Source: Daldinia sp. FL1419
Taxonomy: Eukaryota > Ascomycota > Sordariomycetes > Xylariales > Hypoxylaceae
NCBI GenBank assembly: GCA_025201765.1
Contig: MU623366.1
Span: 1-64,000, forward strand
DNA: 64,000 nt
Reading direction: 5' to 3'
Part shown: piece by piece, positions 24,020 to 36,391 of the stretch
How the letters are laid out: each line of letters starts with the position of its first letter
Position numbering within the stretch: the stretch's first letter is position 1
Made by a program: the position numbers and the translations under genes
Notes under the pieces: model-generated
The model's input: the letters and a program-made list of their open reading frames with translations, nothing else
The model's database searches: none
Told to the model about the DNA's origin: nothing

Positions 24020-25737
24020 GTGGTAATGACTGGCGAAAGAACGACTTGTAACTTGGCTACTTAAGTTAAACTTCGGTGCACTGTGTCTGTTGCCTGGTAA
24101 CGCGCCGGTGGTCTGGCGGATGTTGATAGGGACGTACCGAGATACGTACTTTTTTACGAATGGGTTATTTGGAATTTAGGAGGGGATTTATTTGTTTCTG
24201 CTGGATTTCTTCGTGCGTCTTGATTGTTATTCGTGCTTCGTGGTTTGTTACTTGCCTGACTCCTGTGGTGATGACAGGAGATGGAAGCCGGTGCTAATTA
24301 ATGCATTATAAGCATTTGTTATTATTACCTAGATCTGATGTTTACTTAACTATTTTCCTAACGGGCAGTCGGTTGGCAGAATCGCGGGAGGTATAATTCA
24401 GTCCCTGGTATACGGCGTCTACTAAATAACTTCCTTTTGTCACGATATAATCCTCTTAAGCGATTCTAAAACATCGAGTTGGGAGGTTTTTTTTTATAAT
24501 TAGGCCCAGCCGTTTTCATATCCCTTACGAATCTATTAGAAAACACGGTATTTGTGTAATCGAATGTTTATCATTGAATATTCAACACAGCTATGTAAAG
24601 ACGCTGCAATACGAAGGACCACGAACAAGACAATGCTAGATCATCGACGCATATATTCCAAGGGTTAAATAGTGCTGCTTTGTACGTCAATCCTTCCCTC
24701 TTAAGCACAAGAGAGCCTTGTACGTCTTCGACTTCGTCAGTGTAATATAAAGAAGAGTGTATATACACAATATATAGGGGTGATAGAACTACGTAAGCGA
24801 GTATGGCTCTTCTAGATATCCATTGACATGATATCGAATTAATATTATTATTCTGTATGGGCACCCAAGGCTAACTTATACCCCCCTCCTCAAGAATCGA
24901 GCATAACAACATCCCTTACTCAACGCTGTTACAATCACAAGTGTGGTGAACAGACTCAACTCTGGGAATCACATCTATTTCTCCATGATCATCAGTATCT
25001 ATTTTATCCACACTCCATCTCGTTACACAGCCAACCTATATCCCGGAGTACCAGCGGCATTGCACACCCGACTGGCTGTTATCCCGCACACCTGTCAACC
25101 GTTAGGTAACGTGGGGAACCCGGGGCTCTGGGTCGTCACCACATATGCCAACGAGGGTGACATATGCTTGCTGCAAGTATTACCAACGGCTCTGCCGCCG
25201 ACCGTCTTTTGTCTGAGTGGTTGTAAACCACACAGCGGGTTAGCGGGTGAGTATCATTGTCTCGTCACATGTGTGTGCGAGTGTGAGGATGGATACATAC
25301 CCTACGATGAGACGCATTTGTGTAACGGCTGGCGACCTTGGCCCGTGTATTCCCTTTGATCACACGAGATGAAGGCGTATCTAGTCTCTGGGCATGTAAG
25401 GCGTCTGATTTCCAGGCTGGGTTCTAACACGGCTGGCTTACTATACGTTTACTCTAGAATAAGGGACTAGGGATAGGAGGGATCATTGGCATGTCTAGGT
25501 AGTTAGTTAGATCGAATACAGCAACTAGGGTTTACTGAACACCAACGTAAAACATACAGGATACACCAATCAACGCAACCAAGATGTGCAAGTTCCTCCT
25601 TGGCCAGCCCTAAGAGCCATCCGCCCAGTCCATCCGCCATACCTTTGACTCTGGCCAAGCATCTCACCTACCTAAGTAACTCTACGAATAAGCAGTACTC
25701 AGTGAAATAGCGCACCCCATAGGCTCTTTTACCAGTT

Positions 25738-25833
25738 CAATAGATCGGATTTCGAACCCGCTCCTAAGTCCGCGGACCGAATAGAATAAGGCGGCTTACG
25801 TGCGTACGTCTTGCACTACACCACCTCGCAACG
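25738..25833 (-). other. Second tRNA-like segment
   Basis: On the - strand an A-box-like GGTGGTGTAGTGCAAGACG (about 25826-25808) is followed after about 50 bases by GGGTTCGAAATCC (25759-25747), a B box with one extra A. No acceptor stem can be formed. It has the same general layout as the segment at 23.9 kb and may be a remnant of a tRNA-derived repeat. Confidence 0.25.
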
Positions 25834-27583
25834 GTATATCGATCGGCTGGGTATGGCCGGTTTCTACCAGACCACTACGGGCCGGAAGTTACATGTGCGG
25901 ACATGTTTTTTTCTGGTCCCGCTGCTCCCGTACTAAATACCTACATACATACTCTGAACCTAGGTACCTAACCTATGAGCGACAACCTTTTGAGTCCGAG
26001 TGACAGGAAACGGTAACGCAGCGAAGATCCGAGGATCGACAAAGGTAAGCAATATCTAGATAGCTTAGCTACCTAAGCTGCGATACCTAGACGGTAGATC
26101 TAAACGCCGATGCAGCATGTGAAGGCATAAGCACAGATAGGAACGACGATATGCCGAGCAAGACATTCACCAGTCACGACTCACCCGAGCTGACCTATGA
26201 CAGGAGCAAGGACAGCGAGAGATATGATGCGATGCGATATGGACCTAAAAGCGCGAGGCGGTTGGTTGATTCTCACCGAGCAAGTAGAACATGTCTCTGC
26301 TAGCCTCTTACGTACCTCTCCTCCTCCCGCGCCTTGGCAGTTCACCATCCGCAGCCGATGGGGGACGTGGCTGAATCCAAAGGGCCCTCAATACCAGGAT
26401 AGACAGTAATACGTATGATGCCTGATCTAGGTATTTAGTCTAGGTATTTAGTCGCGGGAGTAAGCCGTCCGAACCTCGCGACATGGCGTAACGCCGTCGT
26501 CAGGAAAAGGCCAGGAAAAGAAAAGAAAAAGCCAAGTGTAAATATGGCTGGTTAGTTAGGCTCGTGATTGACTCAGTCCCGAGATCTCCGCTGGGATGAA
26601 ATGCTATATTAAGCCACGCTCGGCAGCTATTGCGCCCACGTGCATCCACCATCAGGAAGGCGATGATCAGGCCGAAGGCCTCTAGCGATCCAGTAAGTCC
26701 GGGCGGGACGCTCGAGTTCGAGCTCGGGTTCCATATAAACTCGGCCGAACCGCGAAACCTAACTATGGAGCTGACCGGCTTTTTTCGTAACGTGTTAGGC
26801 TAGTTAAGAGGAAGAGGGAATGGGCTTAGGAATATAGATTTTGTCATGACCCCGGGAAAAAAGCGTCGTGTCGTAGTAATGGGCTCCCCCCGCGGGCGGC
26901 GATGGATCCGGATACGTTTGTGCTTGCCCAAGTTGCGTATCCGTACGTTGGATTATCAAGGGCATTACGAGTCAGCGGATCGCGCGGGTCTGTAGGGACC
27001 GCAGGGTGCGAAGCAGTCGTGAAATATCGGGCAGCGAGAGGCCCAGTCCTCGGGAATTGGATCTATGATCCCCGTATTGTACATAAGGGAATACATATAA
27101 TAAGGGAATATACATTTGCTTCTGGAGGGAAATGCGGCTTCCACGTGGCGGGTAATATGGTAGATAAGCTGACTGCAGAATACGCTTTGTGCCTCTATAG
27201 CTGGTTGAGGGTTCACCCGATACTAAACCCGGCGGTAGGATGTTATAGGTGCTAGGATTCGATCGTGAAACATGATCTTCTTACATAAGTAGCTTGGTGA
27301 TGAGTGATGGTTGTACTGTAACAGTGGCAGCAGTAGTGCTGTGTATGTACTTGCTTAACCCCGGTACCTCAAGACCCGATCGGTAGCGGCGGCAGTAGAA
27401 AGAGAGCGAAGCTCGGACGGAGGTTAGAGGCTGAACGGGAGCGCCGGCTAGGACTAAGACTGAGACTAGAAGACTTGGAAGTTTTCTAGGTCTTACTCAT
27501 CGAATCAGCGCCGACCCAAGCTAATCAACTTCTACCCACACCCTGATGCCTATCGACTCTTTCGACTTTCGTCATCCTTACGT

Positions 27584-27628
27584 CCTCACGTCCCTCACGT
27601 CCCTCACGTCCCTCACGTCCCTTACGTT
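27584..27628. repeat. Nine-base tandem repeat
   Basis: Four perfect head-to-tail copies of CCTCACGTC followed by one degenerate copy (CCTTACGTT). The unit is a multiple of three, but no supported gene covers it. Confidence 0.9.
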
Positions 27629-30600
27629 CCCTGCGATTTGGGGTTTTCGTTTGTTCTTCAGCTCTCCCGTTCAGGGCGGCAACGCCTCCAGTAAAATCTT
27701 GATTACGCACTGCCCGACCAGCCTCCATCTATCTTCATCCCCGTAGGACCCGTGGACGATCGGTTCCCGCACACGGCCACAACTCGACCCTACCTACAAA
27801 CCCACATGCTACGATTTCTTCGGCCCCCAAACTTGCCCAGAGCCGTGTCGATCTACCAGCCCGTACATACGCACATACTATGTACATTCGGCTTTGGGGG
27901 AAGAAGCTGGCCAACAACCACTAACCTGCATAGGTACCAGGTAGCTAATCCACGCGTGAGCGCGCATAGAAGCTTTGAGCATCCGGGTGCGTAGGACTTT
28001 TGGTTCGTATTCCTACGAGACCACGCATATGTATTTGCCGTAGGTACTTTGCAGGAAAGCCCCAGAAATGTAGTCTACGGATTGGGAAATACGGGGTCAA
28101 GAAGGGTTGGCCCCTCGATCTATTGGATGTGTCGTAGGTGAGGTAAGGTAGTAAGTGAAAATCTCGGCGGGGCATTCACCAACGAGACAACATGCTGCGA
28201 AGCAAGTCTGCCGGCTGCTAGAAACTAGACAGCCAGAGTGGTGCAGGGGAGCGGCGCAGCACGGGCTGTATAGTGGCTCGAGGGATTTTGTTCGCTTTCG
28301 CGAGTGGACGAGTGGATGCTTGGGTGTACATGCGCCATAAGTTCTCTGGTTGTATCCAACAAGTATACGCATTGTATCGTCCATGTCCATCCATCTACAC
28401 ACACCTACGCCTCGTCCCGGCCAAAGGATTTGAATCCTTCTAATCTCGGCCAAGGATATCCATAGGAAAGAAAGGTGGCTTGCCTCTTCGGTCGCAGGTA
28501 GACAGGAACCTACTTGCCGTAGGGAATCCAACCCTAACTTTACATTGACGTCGTTGTATCGTATGCGCCGGATGCTACTCATATTACATACCTGCAGTAC
28601 CTTGCACGAGGGCACGCAAGTAAATCAAATACCTGGAATATCATGTGGCGAGCTATGATAGAAACCATTCGATATATAATGCAATCTGTAATCAGACGCC
28701 GAGGTCCAAACGATGCAAACCAGCCAAAGCATTGTATGCATGTCTCGGTTCAGTACGTAGCGAAGTTTTCTTGAGGGCTGAAGCTTGGAAGGCGAACGGA
28801 AAAGCAACCCACGCATTGCTACTCAGGTTGGAATATACGAGCTGAGGGGTTACCAATCCTGTAGACTTACATGCTACTCACGACTTGCATTCAACTCGTA
28901 TCTCGGTCTCTTAACCATACAGAGACCATCTATACGTAGGACCGGAGTAGGCGTCAAGATAGGCTAAGATATGAACGGTTCAAAATACGGCGACGCAGGT
29001 TCATCTTGGCTGCTATATAATGAAAGAAGAATCGGTAATTTGATCTACCGATAAGGCGGATTAACAGAAACAGGGCAATAAGCGACCGAGACATGCAAAG
29101 GTCGTACATGCGTATATTTACGCGGTATCAGTTAGCATCCGATATGTATGTACGTATACGCCCTCGCTTAGTTCCGAATAAAATAGTTCCTGTTTTACCA
29201 TTAGCCTAACATATATTGCTCCGTAGCTTCGATGTTTGGGGATGTGAACGGGTTAAAGCATGAAGGACTTCAAGATATGTTTCGACCCTACCACGCTGAC
29301 GTCTTGGATAAGCAAGCGCCTATCCGCGGCTGGTAAGGAGGGTTCCACGATGCGGGAATGCAAGGGCCACAATTGGAGCCGTTCACGTACAAACATATGC
29401 ATAAAACGAACACGGGATGATGCGAGAGCTTAACATTGTAAACGCGGACGGGGTCAATAGAGACTCCTGCGTACCTTGCCGCTGCAACCGTCGTGATAAA
29501 CCTCCGAACCCCGACGTCTTCTAGATCTCGCCGTCTCTTCCCAGGATGAGGACAGCCAAATTCTTGGTACATGGCGGGGGAAAAAGCGGTGGCCTATTAC
29601 ACAGTTCAGCCGTATGCTAAGGTGGGTGTGCGACTGAGACCTCCTTGATTAGCGATCCCGCTAAGCATATTACAACAAGAATGGTTCTTTTTGGTGGTTT
29701 CCCTTCTTCTGAGAAGTAATCAGCGAGGTGATTCAGCCTTGTTTTTTTGTGAGAGTTCACTCGTCCAATCTTACACTTGAAGCTCTTGTCTCGTTTGATG
29801 TGGATTCTACGAGCTGGTTGCTAGGAAACGTGCAGCAAGATGGACCGTATGGTCGATCCATCAAGAGAACAAAAAATGTTTCCTACAGTTAGAAGCCGCT
29901 AGCCTCAAATCCTAGAGTGTTGAGTTCTGCATTCGACTCTGAAAGTCCAAACCCTTATCGACTTACGGGAGCTTCAACCGAACTTGTGGGGAAGACCAAC
30001 TTCTGAGGTTACAGCAAGCTTACATGCGCAGTAGCTGCTATGCAACGCTGTGTAGTTGGACCATGGTTATTGTAAAAATCAAATTTATGGCGACGTTAGC
30101 TTAAAGTACGTACGTATGACCCTTGATCTCACGAGACTAGATTCGCCAGGATGCGGCGTAGCTAACACGAGATTGGTACTATCAAAATAGTACTCGTTTA
30201 CGCGATAACGAGGAAGACGTTGATAAATGAGGAGCTCTGATAGAGTCTTGAGATCGGTGATGCCTAACTCGCCTCGTTTTGATTTCGTCGTAGCGTGTCA
30301 TCATATATACCTATCTAATTGATAGTTTGACCGCTTAGTCGGGCAGTGAACGTGCCCGGATTTAATGCAAGGTAACGCCACGATGTATCATCGCAACCAT
30401 AATGAATAGGTAAAACGGGTAATTATTAAAATTAAAGATGGCGTCCCGTGTTCAACCTTGAGAAGGTAAGTGACGGGACGGGAATGAGCGCAAGCGAGGC
30501 GAGATCTTTTCTGTGTTCCGGCGAACCAGTCTGTGCACCGCTACCGGGTTTGCAACGACCTGGGTTGGCTAAGCTGGAGATGTTAAGTATTTCGTGAGAG

Positions 30601-30653
30601 AGCAAGCAGATCATCGCGGGACAGTCCGTTTATTCCGACACGATAGATCTCAG

Positions 30654-30710
30654 TTTGCTAAATCTAACGACGCGAATCGTTAAAAATCGTGGCGTCGCGA
30701 TTTAGCTAAA
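30654..30710. repeat. Inverted repeat, potential hairpin
   Basis: GCTAAATC at 30657-30664 pairs with GATTTAGC at 30699-30706, and CGACGC at 30668-30673 pairs with GCGTCG at 30692-30697, leaving an 18-base loop. Pairing extends outward by T/A bases with a bulge. Confidence 0.7.
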
Positions 30711-33700
30711 GCAACTACCGATGAAACACATATTTAGGTTCAACAAAATAGCATATCATATCGAAGCCGATGGATGAATTAATGAATGGATGTGCCCTTG
30801 CCTAAAGATGCGTTGGTATTCTAATTACAGGGCTCAAGTTTAGGCCCTGTATGTGCCGTACCAATATGGCGTTTGTTTCGCGAAGCGGTAGCATCGGGGC
30901 GGGCCTCGTAGTATGTAAATCTCCACGCCTGCAACCCATGACCAGTAGCCATGTCCTTCTTGATGAGACAAGTATGATCCGCGTGTGCAGTAACATACCA
31001 TAGTGCATACACTATGTAGCAGAACAGCCAGATTCGAAGTAGGATAGCGGTATTGTAGGCGGTTCCATATTTCGCCATCACCAACCCCTGATCTACTGCA
31101 CGTTCCTGAACGTTTCAGGAACATCTTCTGGGATTGTTGGTACGGTGGGACAAGGTACCCTGGCTTCAACTCAGCTAGCCAGGCTGGAAACTTATCTTCT
31201 TCAGACGAACATAATACGCTCAGCTACTTCGTGATAGCAAGATTCGTTAGATGATACGAGAACAGTAGCGACTGTTTGAAAGTAGTAGAGCGATAAAATT
31301 GACAGCCATCCTCGTATACGATCAGGAGGTGGTAGATGAAAGTTGGAATTTTGCTCGAGTGGAGGTCCACGACCGATAGGTATCGTCGTATTGTCAGTAT
31401 GCAAACGTAACATTTGCATGCCGTTCATCCACGACATGCATTAGTCTATGTTATAGTCGCTACTGGACTAAGTAGCTGGATCGTTTCGGATAATAAGTTA
31501 ATACCTACTTCAATAACGAATTTGCAACGCCAAAGTAGGATTCGCGTGTAATAACGCCAACTAATTGCCCCCTCGGTCAAATACGCAGCGTGGCTAACAT
31601 AAAGGCGCGGGGCTCATACCTCTTAGGCCTCTCTTTCTCTGATTATAACCCCGTAACGCCGTTATGTTGCCCTTAGGATACTGTAGAAATGAACCTTGTA
31701 GCTATAGTAGATAGCCCCGAAGCCTTGTAGGATTTCATTTTATGGGTTAGATATAGTACGGCCTGTGTACTAGGTATATATCTCACATCCCAAGATACTA
31801 GTGATGTGTTTTGCCCATTGGACTAGGAGTATGTTTTGGAATTTGAATTCCTTAGTATCTGTCTTATGAGGCGATATTAGGATACCTTCTTAGTAGCTGT
31901 AGACGATATCAAGAACCTTGATATATACTGAGATGCGCCACAGAATCGGAAAGACAGATCGATTGTCTAATCCTCATGTGTCGTCTCTTAGTATTGTTCT
32001 TAAAATAGAGCAAGCGAGTCTAAGGAATATTCCATCGCTTGATCCACCACTAGAAAGATGGAAAAGACCCCTATACACTTGCCTATCCGGAAACCTCGTG
32101 GTCTTTGCCACGTGGGCTACGTGGTTCGTTGATTTCGGTGGTACTGCCCTTGCAAGATGCAACTAGATATCCGCCCAGTTGGTATTATACTTGTTTCGCA
32201 CTTCTCAAATCTCTCATGAAGAGGTTATCAGTGTGGAGTCTCTCTTTAAGAAGTCGGGGAATTGTGATCCATAATAGGGCAGATATATGCACTATGGGTT
32301 TGCTTTGACCTAATGTTGTCTTATGACACTTCTGATATGAGAACAAGACTATGGCGGAGGCTGCGGAGCAAAATCGGACAACGAATTCCTTTGGGTATTG
32401 ATTAAAGCGTTCGCGGGCACACTGGTCAGTTATCCATGTGTCTATCGTTCTATATCCTGATTCCATCACCATTGGTCTTATACACCTCTGGGCACCGGGG
32501 TTTCGTGTTAAGCAAACCGCATGCGGTGGCGTAATAATGTCTGTGGATGAATTGCCGATGTCAGATTGCCTCGAATCAATATATTAACTAAGGATGCGTT
32601 TCCCCCGCCGTGAGACAAACACCATTGCAATAGAGTGCGTGGTTAACAACCTCACCACGTCGCACTGCGTAACTTATCGGGGTGTGGTACCTACCGTTGT
32701 CTTGGACCATTGTACTTGAGGCAGTGGGTTGTCTCACATGTCGCATTTTAGTCATTGGCGGGGGGTTCATAGCCCTATTACGGCGCACTGCATTGATTCG
32801 AAGGACTGATAAGAGCCACATCGGGCTTTAGTATTGATGGCGAGATCGGTGATGTCGCAACGGAGTGTGTTAGTAGATGTACCTTCCCACGTATTGCTGG
32901 TCCCTGACGGTTCGAATCTTCCATCCTAGAACTGTAGCTTGAACTAGAGGGACCTTCGCTACAAATATTCTTGCATCCCTAACACTCTGGCGGCATTACG
33001 CCGGCGCGTAATCTTTAGGTGGTGTACTTTAAAGATGCCTGTCGGAAATTCTACGGCTTGTAACTACCGCCGTGGTGGCAGACCAGCGGGGTAGAGAGGG
33101 CTTCGACGTAATCGGTGGTCAGACAATAGCATCACAATCTTGTACCACATTGGACCTGATCCCTAAATGGCCTAGGTTTTATGGAGGATCGTAACACTGG
33201 TCAATTGTACTATAATGTCTCAGTAACGATGGAGCGGACAACTCGGGTCGTCCCCGTATCTCCGTATTCCTATCCGCTTTACTTGGTGACCGTAGCAAAG
33301 GAGTCTTGCCACTTGGTAACCCACTGGGACCCGCTTGAAAGGAGGTTCAGGGCGTAATTTAGTTAAGTTCTTTTGACGACTCGTCGGAAGAGCTGGGAAA
33401 GTGTATATGGCGCCATCCTGGGGATGGAGAACAGTAGTGGTTGTATAAAGCTACCATATCATGAGACCCCGATAATTAGATCATCCTTATACCTAATGCC
33501 GCCGAAATGGAATTCAAAAGACACCCTGCTAGGGCATCAGTTAAATGCCTAGTAGCGTGAAAATCTGAGAAGACTGAGGCGATAATGTAGACACCTTGTA
33601 AGCTACCTAGATGGGCTGGATGGTTGGTTAGATGGGCTGGAAGAGCTGGATGGGAAGCTCGAACGTGATAGGATACGTGATAGACTTGGTTACCTTGGCT

Positions 33701-33868
33701 ACCACATACCTAATCGGCTTACATTTAGCGAGGTGCCTGCATCGGAGTGATATATAATGTGACATGGTTGTACACCAAGAACGAATCAAGAGAAGATAAG
33801 AGAGAATCATGAATATTTGAAGTTTGCATGCAAGAGAGTTTCCTACCTAAAGTTTTGTTACCTGAGGA

Positions 33869-33898
33869 CCTGATTACCTGATTGCCTGATTGCCTGAT
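33869..33898. repeat. Short tandem repeat, CCTGATTR unit
   Basis: About four head-to-tail copies of an eight-base unit with A/G variation in the last base, in gene-free DNA. Confidence 0.75.
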
Positions 33899-34546
33899 AA
33901 GAATCGAATAATACGCCTTTAGTATTATGTAAGACGACTGCTTTTCATTTTATCTTAGGTAAGCGCATTTAACTCTCTGGTCAGTTTGAATTTTAAGGTT
34001 AGGTACTGCACAAATGAAGGATGTACAACCTATCAAAACATACCCACCACCTACCTATACTATGTATGTGATGCATTTGGCTGGTCTGGTCGTACGTACA
34101 TACACTAGGTACATGTCGGGTCCACGCGCGTTGCATTAGACTACCTAGATATATATGGAAGTACCTAGGTAGTATTTTGAGGTATTGCATCAGCAGATCA
34201 GGTACGCATCTGTATGTAAGTTGTGGACGTGCATCATTCATCATTTTTGATATAATTCAAATCTTTCATCATCGAACCTGTTCCTATCGAACCTACTTAC
34301 GTGTAACCCCCCGTCATCTACCCAATCGTTCGGAAACTAAAGTAATAAATGGTCATCGGCCTTAATAATCGTCATCATTTATAGAACATCACAATAACGG
34401 GAAAAAGGAGCATTGATTTGTGGAGGCCAAGGCCTCAGCTCCCTTTACCATACGAAATTGCAGTGACTGTGGAGAGGCCGAATGGTCGAATGTTGACCTC
34501 CTGATATCGCTTTGACTCTATACTATTCTAATCTTTTTTTTATTTA

Positions 34547-34982
34547 ACGTGCCGCACAAGTCAACCGATCAAACAAGTCAACCGATCAGCCGAAATATAA
34601 CCGAAAATCAAAGAAATTTGAAAATCGTAACTTTACGAATTCTTAATCTTATTTTTTCAAATTTTGATATGTTTTATATTATATAAATCTGATATTATAA
34701 AAAAATTGAAAAAATTCTCCCGGGGGTATAGAAGAAGTTGGTCAAAATATCAACTGTTTTAGACCCACTTTTCCGTTTTTTATTTTTAATAAATTGAAAA
34801 AGATCGTACAGAATTTAGAAAAAATACTGTAATTATTAATTTTAAAAAAGATATTCAAATCTTCAAACCGATTTTTGATACGATTTTTTTTTGAATAGAA
34901 CGCACGTTTACGCACAGACGTATTTTGTATGTATTTTCGCTGATCGGTTGACTTGTTTGATCGGTTGACTTGTGGGGTACGT
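34547..34982. mobile_element. MITE with 44-base terminal inverted repeats and TA target duplication
   Basis: The left end (34547-34590) and the right end (34939-34982) are inverted copies matching at 42 of 44 positions. Each arm carries two direct copies of CAAGTCAACCGATCA, the second starting 17 bases after the first. The element is flanked by TA on both sides (34545-34546 and 34983-34984), consistent with a Tc1/mariner-type target duplication. The 348-base interior is very AT-rich and has no open frame for a transposase, so the element would be non-autonomous and mobilised in trans. The TA duplication is only two bases and could be chance; the inverted repeats are not. Confidence 0.85.
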
Positions 34983-36363
34983 TAGTCTTTTTTTTTTTCT
35001 TTTGGTCTCTTGTTACGGACCAGACCAAGCTAAGACCACCTAAGCCGCATAAACCACCTTTTGTCATTAACTGTTATTGCCTGCCTGTTATTATTATTTT
35101 CCATAACGCCGGGGCGGTCCAGTGAACCACGTGCAGAATATTCCTAGCGCTAGTTCAAGTCAAATTGACACTATTCTCAAGCCTTGGCGAGCAAAATTCC
35201 ATGATGGCCTCGAGATCTATCGATTCTAGCGCCTCTAAAGATTGCGCTGGAATCTTTCTACGAGCGGCTGTCCGGACTCCCACTATCATTAAGCACCATA
35301 TTAGGCGCCGTATTAGATACCATACTAAAAACCTGTGGCGGAAATGCTACCGAACGTTTACTGGCCTGACTAGTATTGTTGTCGGCTTTCTCTTTTCCTT
35401 TTAGGTCGTAGCTTCAAAGCGGCTTACGGACGGCTGTTTATTAGAATAAGGTATGAAATGGGACTAATAACGGGTGCTATGCTTTTTTTTTTTTTTTTCC
35501 ATCACTTACTGTTACTGCATAATGATTTATCTAATTGGTCATTTCTCTTCAAGCTTTCCAGCGATATGATATATGAGAATCACTCAGCTCGCCTGCACCG
35601 TGATCGATGATGAGTGCAATGCATACGATTATTGCTTACACTAGCTATCGAGCGGAAATCCCATGTAATATCTTTGCTAGACCACCCAACCTATTACACC
35701 AGATTACCTAGGCCATACCATGTACATAGTATAGTACCTACGCTATGGTGCCTGGCTTTTGGTACCCATGGACGTGGACTGCAATATGGTTGGCGACAAG
35801 GGCCATACCCCCTGCTCGACAAGGATTAAGAAAATTCCTATTCCATGTCACAATAGTCCGCACAGACTACATAGGACCCCTCGATAATAGTTCGCCGCCC
35901 ACTTGGACTCTCCCTCGGGCCTTCGCAACCATATTCCAGTTCTTCTCTTACATACATACGTGACTGGTCCACATAGAGGGTTTTGTCAGAAAATGAATGT
36001 GTAAGAGAGATGTGATCATTGCGTCCAAAATTTTTCTTTCTTTCTTCGTTTCGTACTCCCAGTTCCCACAGCATGGGGTGTAAAAGAACCCGATAGCCGG
36101 AATGTGGCTTGTTAACTTACATACATAGACCGGCTTCAACGGCTAGCGCTAAAGATATGGGATCTCATATGGATGGATTATTACTATCCATTCAATCCTT
36201 CAATGCTCATATATACAGAATATATATGTATGTACCCAAGCATACCTATACATCACATAGGCATATGGAAGTAGGTACTTAGGTCTACAGCAAATATACC
36301 ATGTCCATGTTGTACCTAGATTAGGTTTGTAGGCTGCTGATGGCGGATTTGTCTAGGTATTGT

Positions 36364-36391
36364 ACGTAGTTGATGTACATGTCAACTACGT
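36364..36391. repeat. Perfect 10-bp inverted repeat with 8-base loop
   Basis: ACGTAGTTGA (36364-36373) and TCAACTACGT (36382-36391) flank TGTACATG. It could be a protein-binding palindrome or a hairpin; nothing in the context decides. Confidence 0.75.

Noticed and set aside
24943..25359. A 138-codon + strand frame with a Cys-rich end
   Set aside because: There is no signal peptide, no conserved Cys pattern that I know and no good splice context; chance is likely.
28420..28440. Near-palindrome containing GGATTTGAATCC, like a B box
   Set aside because: An extra base breaks the T-arm pattern and no A box lies at a suitable distance.
28097..28615. A 172-codon frame on the - strand in the gene-poor region
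   Set aside because: It is long but has no recognisable domain, irregular composition and no splice-linked extension; it is kept only as a possible remnant.
32905..32920. GGTTCGAATCTTCC, a good B-box match
   Set aside because: No A box or acceptor stem was found on either strand around it.
33600..33660. GATGGGCTGGA repeats as a minisatellite
   Set aside because: Copies are few and irregularly spaced; too weak to list as a defined array.
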